Assembly (NCBI RefSeq): GCF_036924745.1
Contig: NZ_JAZHSD010000001.1
Span: 5,580,001 to 5,644,000, forward strand
Length of the DNA: 64,000 bases
Direction of reading: 5' to 3'
Origin: Bradyrhizobium sp. AZCC 1693
GTDB lineage: Bacteria; Pseudomonadota; Alphaproteobacteria; Rhizobiales; Xanthobacteraceae
In this document: positions 41,769-51,320 of the stretch, piece by piece
Position numbering within the stretch: the first letter of the stretch is position 1
How the letters are laid out: every line of letters begins with the position of its first letter
Notes under the pieces: model-generated
Seen by the model: the letters and a program-made list of their open reading frames with translations, nothing else
What the model was told of the DNA's origin: nothing
The model's database searches: none
Program-made: the position numbers and the translations under genes

Positions 41769-42971
41769 ATGAAGCCTATGCGTTCGCCTGCACGCCTGAG
41801 TCCGCACCGCACCATCGGGCAAGGAGGGGCTTCGATCCGGCGCGCGGCGTTCGCAATTGCCGCGATGGGCATCTTAAGTGCCTGCGAACAAAATACTTTT
41901 GTCCCGCCGCCGCCACCGAAAGTCGATGTGGCGGTGCCGGTGCAACGGTCCTTCACGCGCTATCTGGAAGCGACCGGCAATACGGTCGCGATCAAGAATG
42001 TCGATCTGGTCGCGCGCGTGCAGGGCTTTCTGCAATCGATCAGTTATCAGGACGGCGCCTTTGTGAAAGAAGGCACGCCCCTGTTCACGATCGAGCCTGA
42101 CACCTACAAGCTGAAGCTCGAACAGGCGCAGGCCGCGGAAACCGGCGCGCAGGCAACGGTGAGGCAGGCCGAGGCGGACTTCAAGCGCCAGCAGGAATTG
42201 GTCCAGCGGCAAGCCGTTTCCCAAGCCACGCTGGATACTTCCACCTCGACGCGCGATAACGCGCAAGCGAACCTGCTTCAGGCCCAGGTCAATACCAAGA
42301 TCGCGGCGGTCAATTACGGTTATACCAATGTGACCGCGCCGTTTGATGGCGTCGTCAGCACGCATCTCGTCGCCGTCGGCGAACTCGTCGGCGTCTCGTC
42401 GCCGACGCAGCTTGCCACCATCGTGGCGCTCGACCCGATCTGGGTGAATTTCAACGTCAACGAACAGGACGTGCTGCGGATCCGCACGGAGGCTCGCCGG
42501 CGCGGGATGACGCCGGACGATCTCAGGCAATTGCCGATTGAAGTCGGATTGCAAACCGAGACCGGTTTTCCGCACAAGGGCAAGCTCGACTACGCCGCCG
42601 TGACGCTCAACCAGTCGACGGGCACGCTCCCGGTGCGCGGCGTGCTGCCCAATTCCGATCGCGCGTTGCTGCCGGGGTTCTTTGTCCGAGTTCGCGTCCC
42701 GATCGATCAGGTGCAGAGCGCGTTGTTCGTGCCTGACGTGGCCCTCGGCAGCGATCAGTCCGGACGCTACCTGCTGGTCGTGAACGGCGAGAATGTCGTC
42801 GAGCAGCGCAAGGTGCGGGTCGGGCCGCTGGAGGGCGGGCTGCGTGTCATCGAGGAGGGGCTGAAGCCCGACGACCGCGTCGTCACCGCGGGGCTGTTGC
42901 GCGCGATTCCCGGCCAGAAGGTCGATCCGCAACTGAAACAGATCGAAGCACAGCCAACGGCGGCCAAGTAG
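41769..42971 (+). CDS. RND efflux pump periplasmic adaptor (lipoprotein)
   Basis: 400 residues. The N terminus carries a lipobox, ILSAC, so the mature protein is lipid-anchored in the inner membrane's periplasmic face. VDLVARVQGFLQSISYQDGAFVKEG is the barrel-sandwich start of membrane fusion proteins, followed by a coiled hairpin (LEQAQAAETGAQATVRQAEADF) and the VAVGELVGVSS return strand. It links the RND pump encoded 10 bp downstream to an outer-membrane channel, which is not encoded here. Confidence 0.9.
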   Translation: MKPMRSPARLSPHRTIGQGGASIRRAAFAIAAMGILSACEQNTFVPPPPPKVDVAVPVQRSFTRYLEATGNTVAIKNVDLVARVQGFLQSISYQDGAFVKEGTPLFTIEPDTYKLKLEQAQAAETGAQATVRQAEADFKRQQELVQRQAVSQATLDTSTSTRDNAQANLLQAQVNTKIAAVNYGYTNVTAPFDGVVSTHLVAVGELVGVSSPTQLATIVALDPIWVNFNVNEQDVLRIRTEARRRGMTPDDLRQLPIEVGLQTETGFPHKGKLDYAAVTLNQSTGTLPVRGVLPNSDRALLPGFFVRVRVPIDQVQSALFVPDVALGSDQSGRYLLVVNGENVVEQRKVRVGPLEGGLRVIEEGLKPDDRVVTAGLLRAIPGQKVDPQLKQIEAQPTAAK

Positions 42972-42981
42972 GAGCCGGGCC

Positions 42982-45900
42982 ATGATTTCGAAATTTTTCA
43001 TCGAGCGGCCGGTTCTTTCCAACGTCATCGCGATCCTGATGATCCTGATCGGCGGCGTCAGCCTGTTGCGGCTCGCGGTGGCGCAATATCCCGACGTCGT
43101 GCCGCCAACGGTCCAGGTGACGACCCGCTATCCCGGCGCCAGCGCCAAGACCGTGATCGATACGGTGGCGCTGCCGATCGAGCAGCAGGTCAACGGCGTC
43201 GAGGACATGCTCTACATGCAGTCCTACAGCGGCGCCGACGGCTCCTATTCGCTGACGGTCACCTTCAAGATCGGCACCGACCTCAACTTCGCGCAGGTGC
43301 TGGTGCAGAACCGGGTGTCGAGCGCGCTGGCGCAATTGCCGCAATCGGTGCAGAACCAGGGCGTCACCGTGCAGAAGAAGTCGACGGCGATCCTGCTGTT
43401 CGTGACGCTGACGTCGCCGAAATCGACCTATGACAGCCTGTTTCTGAGCAACTACGCCACGATCAATATTCGCGACGAGCTGTCGCGTCTGCCCGGCGTC
43501 GGCAACGTCACCGTGTTCGGCGCCGGCCAGTATTCGATGCGGGTCTGGCTCGATCCGAACAAGCTGCAGGCGCGCAACCTGATGCCGCAGGACGTCATTT
43601 CCGCGATCCAGCAGCAGAGCCAGCAGGTCACCGCGGGCCAGGTCGGCGCGCCGCCGACGCCTCCGGGACAGGCGTTCCAGTATACGCTGAACGTCAGCGG
43701 CAGGCTCGATGACACCAGCGAGTTCGAGAACGTGGTCGTCAAGACCGGCACCAGCGGCGATGTCACCCGCGTGCGCGACGTCGGCTGGGTCGAACTTGGC
43801 GCACAGACCTATAGCCAGGTGTTCTCGCTCAACAACAAGCCGGCCACCGGCATCGGCGTGTTCCAGTCGCCCGGCGCCAACGCTCTGGAGGTCGAGCAGG
43901 CGGTCAAGAAGAAGATGGACGTGCTGGCGAAGGCGTTTCCGCAGGACATTACTTATGATGCGCCGTTCGACACCACCAAATTTGTCTCGGAATCGATCAA
44001 TGAGGTCTACAAGACGCTGATCGAGGCCGGTCTTCTCGTCCTCGTCGTGATCCTGATCTTCCTGCAGGACTGGCGCGCGATGCTGGTGCCCGCGACCACG
44101 GTGCCGGTGACGATCATCGGCGCCTTTGCCGCGATGGCGGCGCTCGGCTTCACCGTCAATATCTCGACCCTGTTTGCGATCGTGCTCGCGATCGGCATCG
44201 TGGTTGACGACGCCATCGTTGTGGTCGAAGGCGCCGCGCACAATATCGAGAAGGAGATGTCGGGCCATGACGCCGCGATCAGCGCGATGAACGCGCTGTT
44301 CGCGCCGATCATCGGCATCACGCTGGTGCTGATCTCGGTGTTCCTGCCGTCGGCGTTCCTGCCGGGATTGACCGGGCGGATGTATGCACAGTTCGCGCTG
44401 GTGATCGCCGCAACCGCGCTGCTCAGCGCCATCAATGCGGCGACGCTGAAGCCGACGCAGTGCGCGCTATGGCTGCGCCGGCCGGTGCCGCCGGAACAGC
44501 GCAACTTTTTCTATCGCGGCTTCAACGCGGTCTATAACCGGCTCGAGGCCGGCTATAGCCGGCTGATCGGCCGTCTGGTTGCCCACAGCAATGTGTCGGT
44601 CATCTGCGCGCTGATCCTGATTGCGATCGGCGGTTATGGACTGTCGCGCGTGCCGACCGGCTTCATTCCGATCGAGGACCAGGGCTATCTCCTGGTCGCC
44701 GTGCAATTGCCTGATGGTGCGGCGCTTGAGCGTACCCAGCGTGTGCTTACCCAGGTCAGCGAGATAACCGGCAAAGCCCCGGGCGTCGATCAGGTGATCA
44801 CCATTGCCGGCATCTCCGCGCTCGACAATTCCTCCAGCCTCGCCAATGCGGGCGTCGCCTATTTGATCCTGAAAGAGTGGAGCGCGCGAGGGCCAGGTGA
44901 GGATTTGCGGTCGCTGTTCGTCGGATTGAACGAAAAACTCTCCGTCATCGAGGAGGCGCGGATCCTCGTGGTCCCGCCGCCGCCGATCCAGGGTATCGGT
45001 AACGCCGCCGGCTTCGCAATGCAGGTCCAGCTCCGCGACGGCAATTCCGACTTCAGCAAGTTGCAGGCGATCACCGGCGCGATCGTCGCCAATGCGTCGT
45101 CACAGAGCGCGCTGCAGCGGGTGAGTTCGCCGTTCCGCTCGATGGTGCCGCAGTTCGACATCGAGGTGGATCGAATCAAGACCCAGACGCTGCATGTCAC
45201 GACCGACCAGATCTTCTCGACGCTGTCGTCCTACATGGGTTCGACCTTCGTCAACCAGTTCAACAAATTCGGCCGTACCTTCCAGGTCTATGCGCAGGCG
45301 GACGCGCAATTCCGCCTGACGCCGCGTGACATCCAGAACATGATGGTGCGTAACAGCAATGGCGACATGATCCCGCTCGGCACCGTGGCAAAGATCACGC
45401 CGGCGGTCGGTCCGTCGCTGATCAGCCTGTACAACCTGTATCCTTCCGCAACCATCATCGGCCTGCCGGCGACGGGTTACAGTTCAGGCCAGTCGATGAA
45501 TCTGATGGAGCAGGTTGCCGCGAAGACCCTGCCGCCCGGCACGGGCTTCGAGTGGACGGCGATGTCGTACCAGGAGAAGGTCGTCGGCGGCCAGATCTAT
45601 TGGGCGTTCGGCCTGGCCCTGCTGCTGGTTTACCTCGTGCTGGCCGGACAATATGAAAGCTGGTACGCGCCGATATCGGTGATTCTGGCGGTGCCGCTGT
45701 CCTTGCTGGGCCCAATGATCGTGCTGACCGGATTGAGGATCGAGAACAACCTCTATACCCAAATCGGCATCATCCTGTTGATCGCGCTGTCGGCCAAGAA
45801 CGCCATCCTGATCGTCGAGGTGGCGCTGGAACTGCACGTGCGCGATCGCAAGCCGTTGCTGGAATCCGCCGTCGAGGCGGCGCGAGCCCGGTTCCGGCCG

Positions 45901-46152
45901 ATCCTAATGACGTCGTTTGCTTTCATCTTCGGCATGCTCCCGCTGGTGCTAGCGACCGGCGCCGGCGCCAACGCCCGGAAATCGATTGGCATCACGGCAT
46001 TCTCCGGCATGCTGGCGTCGACCTGCCTTGCCGTGCTGTTTGTGCCGACGTTCTTTGTCGTGATCCAGCGGTTCGAGAACTGGCTCAAGGAGCGCAAGGT
46101 GAAGAAGGCGGAGGCGCAGACGGCGGCGGAAGCGTCAAGCGCAGCGCATTAG
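42982..46152 (+). CDS. RND multidrug efflux permease (HAE1 family)
   Basis: 1056 residues, standard AcrB-like length. It starts MISKFFIERPVLSNVIAIL and shows the duplicated porter domains, with the proton-relay segment VVDDAIVVVEGAAHNI in TM4 and ALSAKNAILIVE and GMLPLVLATGAGANAR in the second half. It would export amphiphilic compounds with proton influx. No TetR-type regulator or TolC-like gene flanks it, so control and the outer-membrane partner are elsewhere. A Glu/Lys/Ala-rich C-terminal tail extends about 20 residues. Confidence 0.94.
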   Translation: MISKFFIERPVLSNVIAILMILIGGVSLLRLAVAQYPDVVPPTVQVTTRYPGASAKTVIDTVALPIEQQVNGVEDMLYMQSYSGADGSYSLTVTFKIGTDLNFAQVLVQNRVSSALAQLPQSVQNQGVTVQKKSTAILLFVTLTSPKSTYDSLFLSNYATINIRDELSRLPGVGNVTVFGAGQYSMRVWLDPNKLQARNLMPQDVISAIQQQSQQVTAGQVGAPPTPPGQAFQYTLNVSGRLDDTSEFENVVVKTGTSGDVTRVRDVGWVELGAQTYSQVFSLNNKPATGIGVFQSPGANALEVEQAVKKKMDVLAKAFPQDITYDAPFDTTKFVSESINEVYKTLIEAGLLVLVVILIFLQDWRAMLVPATTVPVTIIGAFAAMAALGFTVNISTLFAIVLAIGIVVDDAIVVVEGAAHNIEKEMSGHDAAISAMNALFAPIIGITLVLISVFLPSAFLPGLTGRMYAQFALVIAATALLSAINAATLKPTQCALWLRRPVPPEQRNFFYRGFNAVYNRLEAGYSRLIGRLVAHSNVSVICALILIAIGGYGLSRVPTGFIPIEDQGYLLVAVQLPDGAALERTQRVLTQVSEITGKAPGVDQVITIAGISALDNSSSLANAGVAYLILKEWSARGPGEDLRSLFVGLNEKLSVIEEARILVVPPPPIQGIGNAAGFAMQVQLRDGNSDFSKLQAITGAIVANASSQSALQRVSSPFRSMVPQFDIEVDRIKTQTLHVTTDQIFSTLSSYMGSTFVNQFNKFGRTFQVYAQADAQFRLTPRDIQNMMVRNSNGDMIPLGTVAKITPAVGPSLISLYNLYPSATIIGLPATGYSSGQSMNLMEQVAAKTLPPGTGFEWTAMSYQEKVVGGQIYWAFGLALLLVYLVLAGQYESWYAPISVILAVPLSLLGPMIVLTGLRIENNLYTQIGIILLIALSAKNAILIVEVALELHVRDRKPLLESAVEAARARFRPILMTSFAFIFGMLPLVLATGAGANARKSIGITAFSGMLASTCLAVLFVPTFFVVIQRFENWLKERKVKKAEAQTAAEASSAAH

Positions 46153-46529
46153 TCTATCCACGTCGTCCTGGACAAGTGAGCGTAGCGAGCGCGATCCGGG
46201 ACCCATACCCACCGATGCATATGATGCGAGGGCTGGGGCCACAGCCCGCTCACCGCTAACATCGGTGGTTATGGATCCCCGCGTTCGCGGGGACGACGGG
46301 TGATAGAGTTCGGCCCACACCCTCATGCGTTTGCCGCGATTCTCGCCAGCCGGTCTGACGGAACCATAGTTCCGTTCCGATGTTGTCAGCGGCCACGTGC
46401 GACGGGATGCGACGCCGCAGACGTGGCATTGCCTCGCGTACTCCCCAAAAACGTCTGCCTGTCCGCCGAATCATTCGGAAGTCAGGATACCCTTGAAAGA
46501 AAACAAGAAAAAAGTGGAGGAAACGTCTC
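46153..46529 (+). other. 377-bp intergenic stretch
   Basis: Contains a family A repeat (46161-46299) and then about 230 bp without a supportable gene, ending in the GTGGAGG ribosome-binding site of the amidohydrolase gene. The promoter of that gene is presumably here; no clear hexamers were seen. Confidence 0.5.
46161..46299. repeat. Composite intergenic palindromic repeat, family A copy 4 (variant)
   Basis: The right arm is standard (CATCGGTGGTTATGG, CCCCGCGTTCGCGGGGACGA), but the left arm is replaced by a related palindrome with GTGAGCGTAGCGAGCGCGA and GGGACCCATA. The composite therefore mixes two palindrome types. Confidence 0.8.
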
Positions 46530-47648
46530 ATGACCACCCGCCGTGATTTTCTGAAGACCGGTAGCGCGGCTGTCGCCACCGGCGTCGTCTTCTGCAGCTG
46601 CGGTCTGCTGCACAGCGTGCAAGCCCGACAGACCCTGCCGATCAAGGTCGCCGGACAACGAGTAAGAACGATCGACGTCCACTCCCACTGCCACTTCCGC
46701 GAAGCCGGCGCGCTGCTCGGCGCCGATGCCGCCGCAGCCCAGCTTCCGCCGGTCAATGGCGCGGAAGAGGCTTTCATCGAAATCGACCGGCGGCTCGCCG
46801 CCATGGATGCCCAGGCCGTCGACATGGAAGTGCTGTCGATCAATCCGTTCTGGTACAACCGCGAGCGCGATCTGGCCGGCCAGATCGTGAAGATTCAAAA
46901 CGAAAGGCTGGCTGAACTCTGTGCCTCAAGGCCCGACCGCTTTGCGGCTTTCGCTTCGCTGACCCTGCAGGCGCCCGATCTTGCCGTGCAGGAGCTCGAG
47001 ACCGCGGTGAAGAAGCAGGACCTGAAGGGCGCCGCGATCGGCGACGTCGTCAACGGCGTCGAATTCTCCGATCCGAAATTCCACCCGGTATGGGCCAAGG
47101 CGGAAGAACTCGGCGTGCCCTTGTTCATCCATCCGCAAGGCATTGCTGAACTCAGCAAGCGACTCTCGGGCAACGGCTGGCTCGCCAACACGATTGGCAA
47201 TCCGCTGGGGACAACGCTGGCGCTCTCGCATCTTATCTTCGAGGGTACCTTCGATCGCTTTCCCGGGCTGAAGGTGATTGCGGCCCATGGCGGCGGCTAC
47301 CTGCCGTCCTACGCCGATCGTTCGGATCATGCGTGCCTAGTGGGTCCCAAAGGCTGCAATCCGGCCGTAGCGCTCAAGAAAAAGCCGACCGAATACCTCA
47401 AGCAGATCTATTTCGATTCCCTGGTCTTCTCGCCGGAGGCGATCCGCCATCTGGCGGCCCAGGTCGGCGCCGGCCAGATCGTGCTGGGCAGCGACTACCC
47501 CTATCCTTGGCAGCTCAACCCGGTGGACCACATTTTCGATTCCACATCGCTCAGCGACGACGAAAAAGCCGACATCCTCGGCCGCACCGCGGAAAGGCTG
47601 TTCAATCTGGAGGCGCAGACCGTCGGGACAAGCACGGTGAAGCAGTGA
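46530..47648 (+). CDS. Tat-exported amidohydrolase (ACMSD/decarboxylase-type)
   Basis: 372 residues. The N-terminal TRRDFLKTGSAAVATG is a clear Tat signal, so it acts in the periplasm, unusual for this mostly cytoplasmic family. The metal ligands are visible in DVHSHCHF, FIHPQG, AAHGGGYLPS and GSDYPYPW, as in amidohydrolase family 2 (ACMSD, gamma-resorcylate decarboxylase). GTGGAGG about 12 nt upstream supports ATG 46530. It would hydrolyse or decarboxylate a small carboxylic substrate; which one is unknown. It converges on the oxidoreductase gene, with a strong hairpin between. Confidence 0.87.
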   Translation: MTTRRDFLKTGSAAVATGVVFCSCGLLHSVQARQTLPIKVAGQRVRTIDVHSHCHFREAGALLGADAAAAQLPPVNGAEEAFIEIDRRLAAMDAQAVDMEVLSINPFWYNRERDLAGQIVKIQNERLAELCASRPDRFAAFASLTLQAPDLAVQELETAVKKQDLKGAAIGDVVNGVEFSDPKFHPVWAKAEELGVPLFIHPQGIAELSKRLSGNGWLANTIGNPLGTTLALSHLIFEGTFDRFPGLKVIAAHGGGYLPSYADRSDHACLVGPKGCNPAVALKKKPTEYLKQIYFDSLVFSPEAIRHLAAQVGAGQIVLGSDYPYPWQLNPVDHIFDSTSLSDDEKADILGRTAERLFNLEAQTVGTSTVKQ

Positions 47649-47700
47649 TCTTCGAGTCCCGGACGCAGTCGTCGCCGAGCGTGACGCCGTAGCCTGCTTT

Positions 47701-47738
47701 CACCTCGCCCCGCTCTTGCGCGCGAGCGGGGAGAGGTG
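47701..47738. terminator. Strong bidirectional hairpin between convergent genes
   Basis: CACCTC/GAGGTG plus CCCCGCTC/GAGCGGGG stems (one mismatch between them) around TTGCGCGC. It sits between the convergent amidohydrolase and oxidoreductase genes. Confidence 0.55.
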
Positions 47739-47746
47739 AAGCGACG

Positions 47747-48748
47747 TCACACCTTCACCATGCGCTTGCCGCGGTTCTCGCCGGCGAGCAGGCCGATCAG
47801 CGCCTTTGGCGTGTTCTCGATTCCGTCGATCACGTCCTCTTGCACCTTCAATTTGCCGGAGGCGACCCAGGACCGCAGGTCGGCCAGCGCGGCGGCGCTC
47901 TCATTCATGTAGTCCATCACGATGAAGCCCTGCATGATGAGGCGTTTCACCACGATCAGGCCGGGCACGCCGCGCGGGCCGTGGGCCGACGGCACGCCGT
48001 CATATTGCGAGATCGCGCCGCAGCAGGCGATGCGGCCGCGGTTGTTCATCAGCGAAAGACAGGCTTCGAGAATGTCGCCGCCGACATTGTCGAAATAGAC
48101 GTCGATGCCCTTGGGGGCGGCCGCCCGCAACGCCTTGAAGGTGGCGCCGTCCTTGTAATCGACCGCGGCGTCGAAGCCGAGTTCGGACGTCAGCCAGTGG
48201 CACTTGTCCTTGCCGCCGGCGATGCCGACGACATGGCAGCCCTTGATCTTCGCGATCTGCCCGACGATCGATCCAACCGAACCGGCAGCAGCCGAGACCA
48301 CCACCGTCTCGCCTTCCCTGGGCTTGCCGACCTGCAGCAGACCGAAATAAGCGGTGAGGCCGGCGATGCCGTAGACGCTGAGCAGATGCGTCATCGGCTC
48401 CATGTCAGGCATCTTCGTGAGATGCTTTGCCGGCACCGCCGCGTAATCCTGCCAGCCGGTGTCGCCGAACACGATATCTCCAGGGGCAAGTCCGGGCGCC
48501 TTCGAGGAAACGACTTCGGCGATGCTGCCGCCGGCCATCACGGTGTTGGCCTCGACGGCGGCGCGATAGGTGGCGCCGTGCATCCACGCCCGGTTGGCGG
48601 CATCGAGCGAGATATAGCGTGCCTTCACGAGCACCTCGCCGTCCTTCGGCTCGGGCAGTTTCCCGCTGACCATTTTGAAATGCTCGGGTCCGAGCTTGCC
48701 GGTCGGCTTCTCGACCAGCAGAATCTGACGATTGACAGTGTCGTTCAT
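47747..48748 (-). CDS. NADP-dependent oxidoreductase (MDR, CurA/prostaglandin reductase-like)
   Basis: 333 residues of the medium-chain reductase superfamily without structural zinc. Landmarks are RYISLDAANRAWM near the N terminus, GIAGLTAYFGLL, the nucleotide-binding VVSAAAGSVGSIVGQIAK, GIAGGKDKCHWL and the middle GIDVYFDNVGGD. Such enzymes reduce the double bond of alpha,beta-unsaturated ketones with NADPH. A separate promoter is likely in the divergent 48749-48969 gap shared with the dicarboxylate symporter gene. Confidence 0.9.
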   Translation of the reverse strand: MNDTVNRQILLVEKPTGKLGPEHFKMVSGKLPEPKDGEVLVKARYISLDAANRAWMHGATYRAAVEANTVMAGGSIAEVVSSKAPGLAPGDIVFGDTGWQDYAAVPAKHLTKMPDMEPMTHLLSVYGIAGLTAYFGLLQVGKPREGETVVVSAAAGSVGSIVGQIAKIKGCHVVGIAGGKDKCHWLTSELGFDAAVDYKDGATFKALRAAAPKGIDVYFDNVGGDILEACLSLMNNRGRIACCGAISQYDGVPSAHGPRGVPGLIVVKRLIMQGFIVMDYMNESAAALADLRSWVASGKLKVQEDVIDGIENTPKALIGLLAGENRGKRMVKV

Positions 48749-48969
48749 GATGTTCTCTCCCCTTGGCGTTGTTGTTCTGGCGTTTCCGGATGCAATTGAC
48801 TGCGCATCAGGCGATCACCTGCACAGATTGTGCGCTGCATGAACGCTAGTCGGCGCGCGCGCATTTCACAACGGGAACATTCTGGCAAGCGTGCAAAACG
48901 CCGCAAGCTTGTTGCGTCCCCATGCAAATCTGCCAAACTTGTGGTTGCCGAAACTTACGGGGGTAAGAA

Positions 48970-50259
48970 ATGTCCAGCAGGTTTACGCAGTACATCCTGA
49001 TCGCGATGGCGCTCGGCATTGTGATGGGGACCATCGTTTTCAACTATATGCCTGAGAACCGCGTGGAGATCGCGGCATCCGTAAACCTGATTGCGATGCT
49101 GTTCCTGCGCCTGATCAAGATGATCATCGCGCCTTTGGTGTTCGCTACCCTGGTCGGGGGCATCGCGCATATGGGCTCCGGCTCGAAGCTCGGTCGCGTG
49201 TTCGCCAAGACGATGGGCTGGTTCGTCAGCGCCTCCTTTGTCTCGCTGCTGCTCGGCCTGGTGATGGTCAACCTGCTGCAGCCTGGCGCCAACTTTCCCG
49301 GTACGCTGCCGGACAAGGCGCAATCAACCGGCTTGCCGGTCTCGGCGTTCTCGATCGAAAAATTCCTGACCCACCTGATCCCGACCTCGATCGCGGACGC
49401 GATGGCGCAGAACGAAATCCTGCAGATCGTGGTGTTCGCGGTGTTCTTTGCGGTAGCGCTCGGCGCGATGCCGGAGCGCGCCAAGCCGATCATGGGGCTG
49501 ATCGACGACCTCGCCCACATCATGCTGAAAGTGACCGGTTATGTGATGCTGTTCGCGCCGATCGCGGTGTGGGCGGCGATCATGGCGACCGTGTCGAAGA
49601 ACGGCCTCGGCGTGCTGTGGAAGCTGATCGTCTTCATGGGCGGTTTCTATCTCTCGCTTCTGATCCTGTGGGGCATCCTGGTCGTGGTCGGCTTCATGGT
49701 GATCGGACCGCGATACAGTCACCTGCTGCGCTTGATCCGCGAGCCGCTGATGATCGCGTTCTCGACCGCATCCTCGGAGGCCGCCTATCCGAAGACGCTG
49801 GAAGGCCTCAATCGCTTCGGCGCCTCCTCGCGGATTTCGTCCTTCGTGCTGCCGCTCGGCTATTCCTTCAACCTCGACGGCACGATGATGTATTGCACCT
49901 TCGCCAGCGTTTTCATCGCGCAGACCTATCACATCGACATGTCGCTCGGCACCCAGCTTGCGATGCTGGCAACGCTGATGATCACCTCGAAGGGCGTTGC
50001 CGGCGTGCCGCGTGCTTCCCTCGTCGTGATCGCCTCGACGCTCAGCCAGTTCGGCATTCCCGAGGCCGGCCTGCTGATGATCATGGGCATCGATACCTTC
50101 CTCGACATGGGGCGCAGCGCCACCAACGTGATCGGCAATTCGCTGGCGACCGCCGTGGTGGCGAAGTGGGAGGGCGAGCTGAAGGCCGAGCACGAGCTCG
50201 GGCCGGATGACGCGGTTCCATCCGATGCCGTTCCGGGCGACGCCGTGCCGGCTCAGTGA
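48970..50259 (+). CDS. Dicarboxylate/amino acid:cation symporter (DAACS family)
   Basis: 429 residues with about eight helices plus re-entrant loops. LIKMIIAPLVFATLVGGIAHM, the substrate-binding region SEAAYPKTLEGL, the YSFNLDGTMMY motif and GVPRASLVVIASTL followed by DMGRSATNVIGN are standard for DctA/GltP-type carriers. It takes up C4-dicarboxylates or acidic amino acids with Na+ or H+. The Asp/Ala/Pro-rich C-terminal tail is dispensable in appearance. A binding-protein gene starts 12 bp downstream, so both may be cotranscribed. Confidence 0.92.
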   Translation: MSSRFTQYILIAMALGIVMGTIVFNYMPENRVEIAASVNLIAMLFLRLIKMIIAPLVFATLVGGIAHMGSGSKLGRVFAKTMGWFVSASFVSLLLGLVMVNLLQPGANFPGTLPDKAQSTGLPVSAFSIEKFLTHLIPTSIADAMAQNEILQIVVFAVFFAVALGAMPERAKPIMGLIDDLAHIMLKVTGYVMLFAPIAVWAAIMATVSKNGLGVLWKLIVFMGGFYLSLLILWGILVVVGFMVIGPRYSHLLRLIREPLMIAFSTASSEAAYPKTLEGLNRFGASSRISSFVLPLGYSFNLDGTMMYCTFASVFIAQTYHIDMSLGTQLAMLATLMITSKGVAGVPRASLVVIASTLSQFGIPEAGLLMIMGIDTFLDMGRSATNVIGNSLATAVVAKWEGELKAEHELGPDDAVPSDAVPGDAVPAQ

Positions 50260-50271
50260 GGGGAGAGATGC

Positions 50272-51198
50272 ATGCATCAGTTCCCAAGGAGGTTGGCAGG
50301 GGTCGGCGGAATGCTGCTGGCCGCGTGCCTGCTGGCCACGCCGGCGCCCGCCCAGACCGCCAGCGAAGGGCTTAGCCCGACGCTCGCCAACATCAAGCGA
50401 ACGCATGTCGTGCGTCTCGGCTACCGCGAGAGCTCGCCGCCGTTCTCGTTCCTGGATCACTCCAACCGGCCGATCGGCTACAGCCTCGAACTCTGCGAGG
50501 CGATCGTCGAGGAGATCGGGATCGAGGTCGACGATGCCAATCTCAAGATTGAATACGTCAAGGTCACTTCGGATGACCGCATTCAGGCGGTGGTGCAGAA
50601 CAAGATCGACCTCGAATGCGGTTCGACCACGGCCAATGCCGAGCGCGCGAAACAGGTGGCGTTCTCGCCGCTGATATTCGTGGCCGGCACCAAGCTGATG
50701 GTGCCGAAGGCGTCCACCATCTCGGCGCCCACGGATCTGAAGGGCAAGACCGTGGTGGTGACGAAAGGCACCACCAACGAGCAGGCGATGCACACGATCG
50801 ACAAGAAATTCTCGCTCGGCCTCAACATCGTGACGGCGCCCGATCACGAGCAATCCTATCAGACGCTGGTGGACGGCAAGGCCGATGCGTTCGCGACAGA
50901 TGACATCCTGCTTTACGGCCTGATCGCGCGGCACAAGGCGCAGGATAAATTCAAGGTCACGGGCGAATATCTGTCCTACGATCCCTACGGCATCATGTTC
51001 CGCAAGGGCGAGCCGCAGTTGAAGGCCGTGGTCGACCGCACCTTCCGCAAGCTCGGCTCCGGCCGGGACCTGGTCCCGCTCTACAACAAATGGTTCGTCG
51101 CGCGGCTGCCGACCGGCGAAAGGCTGGGCGTGTCGATCTCGCCGCAGCTCGAAGAGGCCTTCAAGGTGCTCGACGATACGCAAGGGACGAGCAATTAG
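50272..51198 (+). CDS. Amino acid ABC-type substrate-binding protein (SBP_bac_3)
   Basis: 308 residues. The signal peptide ends near TPAPAQTAS, and the mature SBP_bac_3 domain reads VVRLGYRESSPPFSFLD, YSLELCEAIVEE, GSTTANAERAKQVAFSP and KGTTNEQAM, typical of glutamate/aspartate binding proteins (GltI-like). GGGAGAG precedes ATG 50272; ATG 50268 is out of frame. No ABC ATPase or permease follows, so it either serves a remote ABC system or works beside the adjacent symporter. A family B repeat lies downstream. Confidence 0.88.
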   Translation: MHQFPRRLAGVGGMLLAACLLATPAPAQTASEGLSPTLANIKRTHVVRLGYRESSPPFSFLDHSNRPIGYSLELCEAIVEEIGIEVDDANLKIEYVKVTSDDRIQAVVQNKIDLECGSTTANAERAKQVAFSPLIFVAGTKLMVPKASTISAPTDLKGKTVVVTKGTTNEQAMHTIDKKFSLGLNIVTAPDHEQSYQTLVDGKADAFATDDILLYGLIARHKAQDKFKVTGEYLSYDPYGIMFRKGEPQLKAVVDRTFRKLGSGRDLVPLYNKWFVARLPTGERLGVSISPQLEEAFKVLDDTQGTSN

Positions 51199-51226
51199 GG
51201 CGCCTTGGGAACATTGCAATCACGCC

Positions 51227-51312
51227 GTCATGCCCGGGCTTGTCCCGGGCATCCACGTTTTGGCGGTGATAAAGAAAGAAGGCGTGGATGGCCGGGACGA
51301 GCCCGCCATGAC
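51227..51312. repeat. Intergenic palindromic repeat, family B copy 2
   Basis: GTCATGCCCGGGCTTGTCCC with GGGCATCCACG on the left and a mirrored GGCGTGGATGGCCGGGACGA with CATGAC on the right. Related to the repeat at 31386. It lies between convergent genes. Confidence 0.75.
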
Positions 51313-51320
51313 TGAAACCG

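Noticed and set aside
49324..51219. 631-codon minus-strand frame opposite the symporter and binding-protein genes
   Set aside because: It spans two genuine plus-strand genes, is rich in Arg/His/Glu/Gln, and has no domain.
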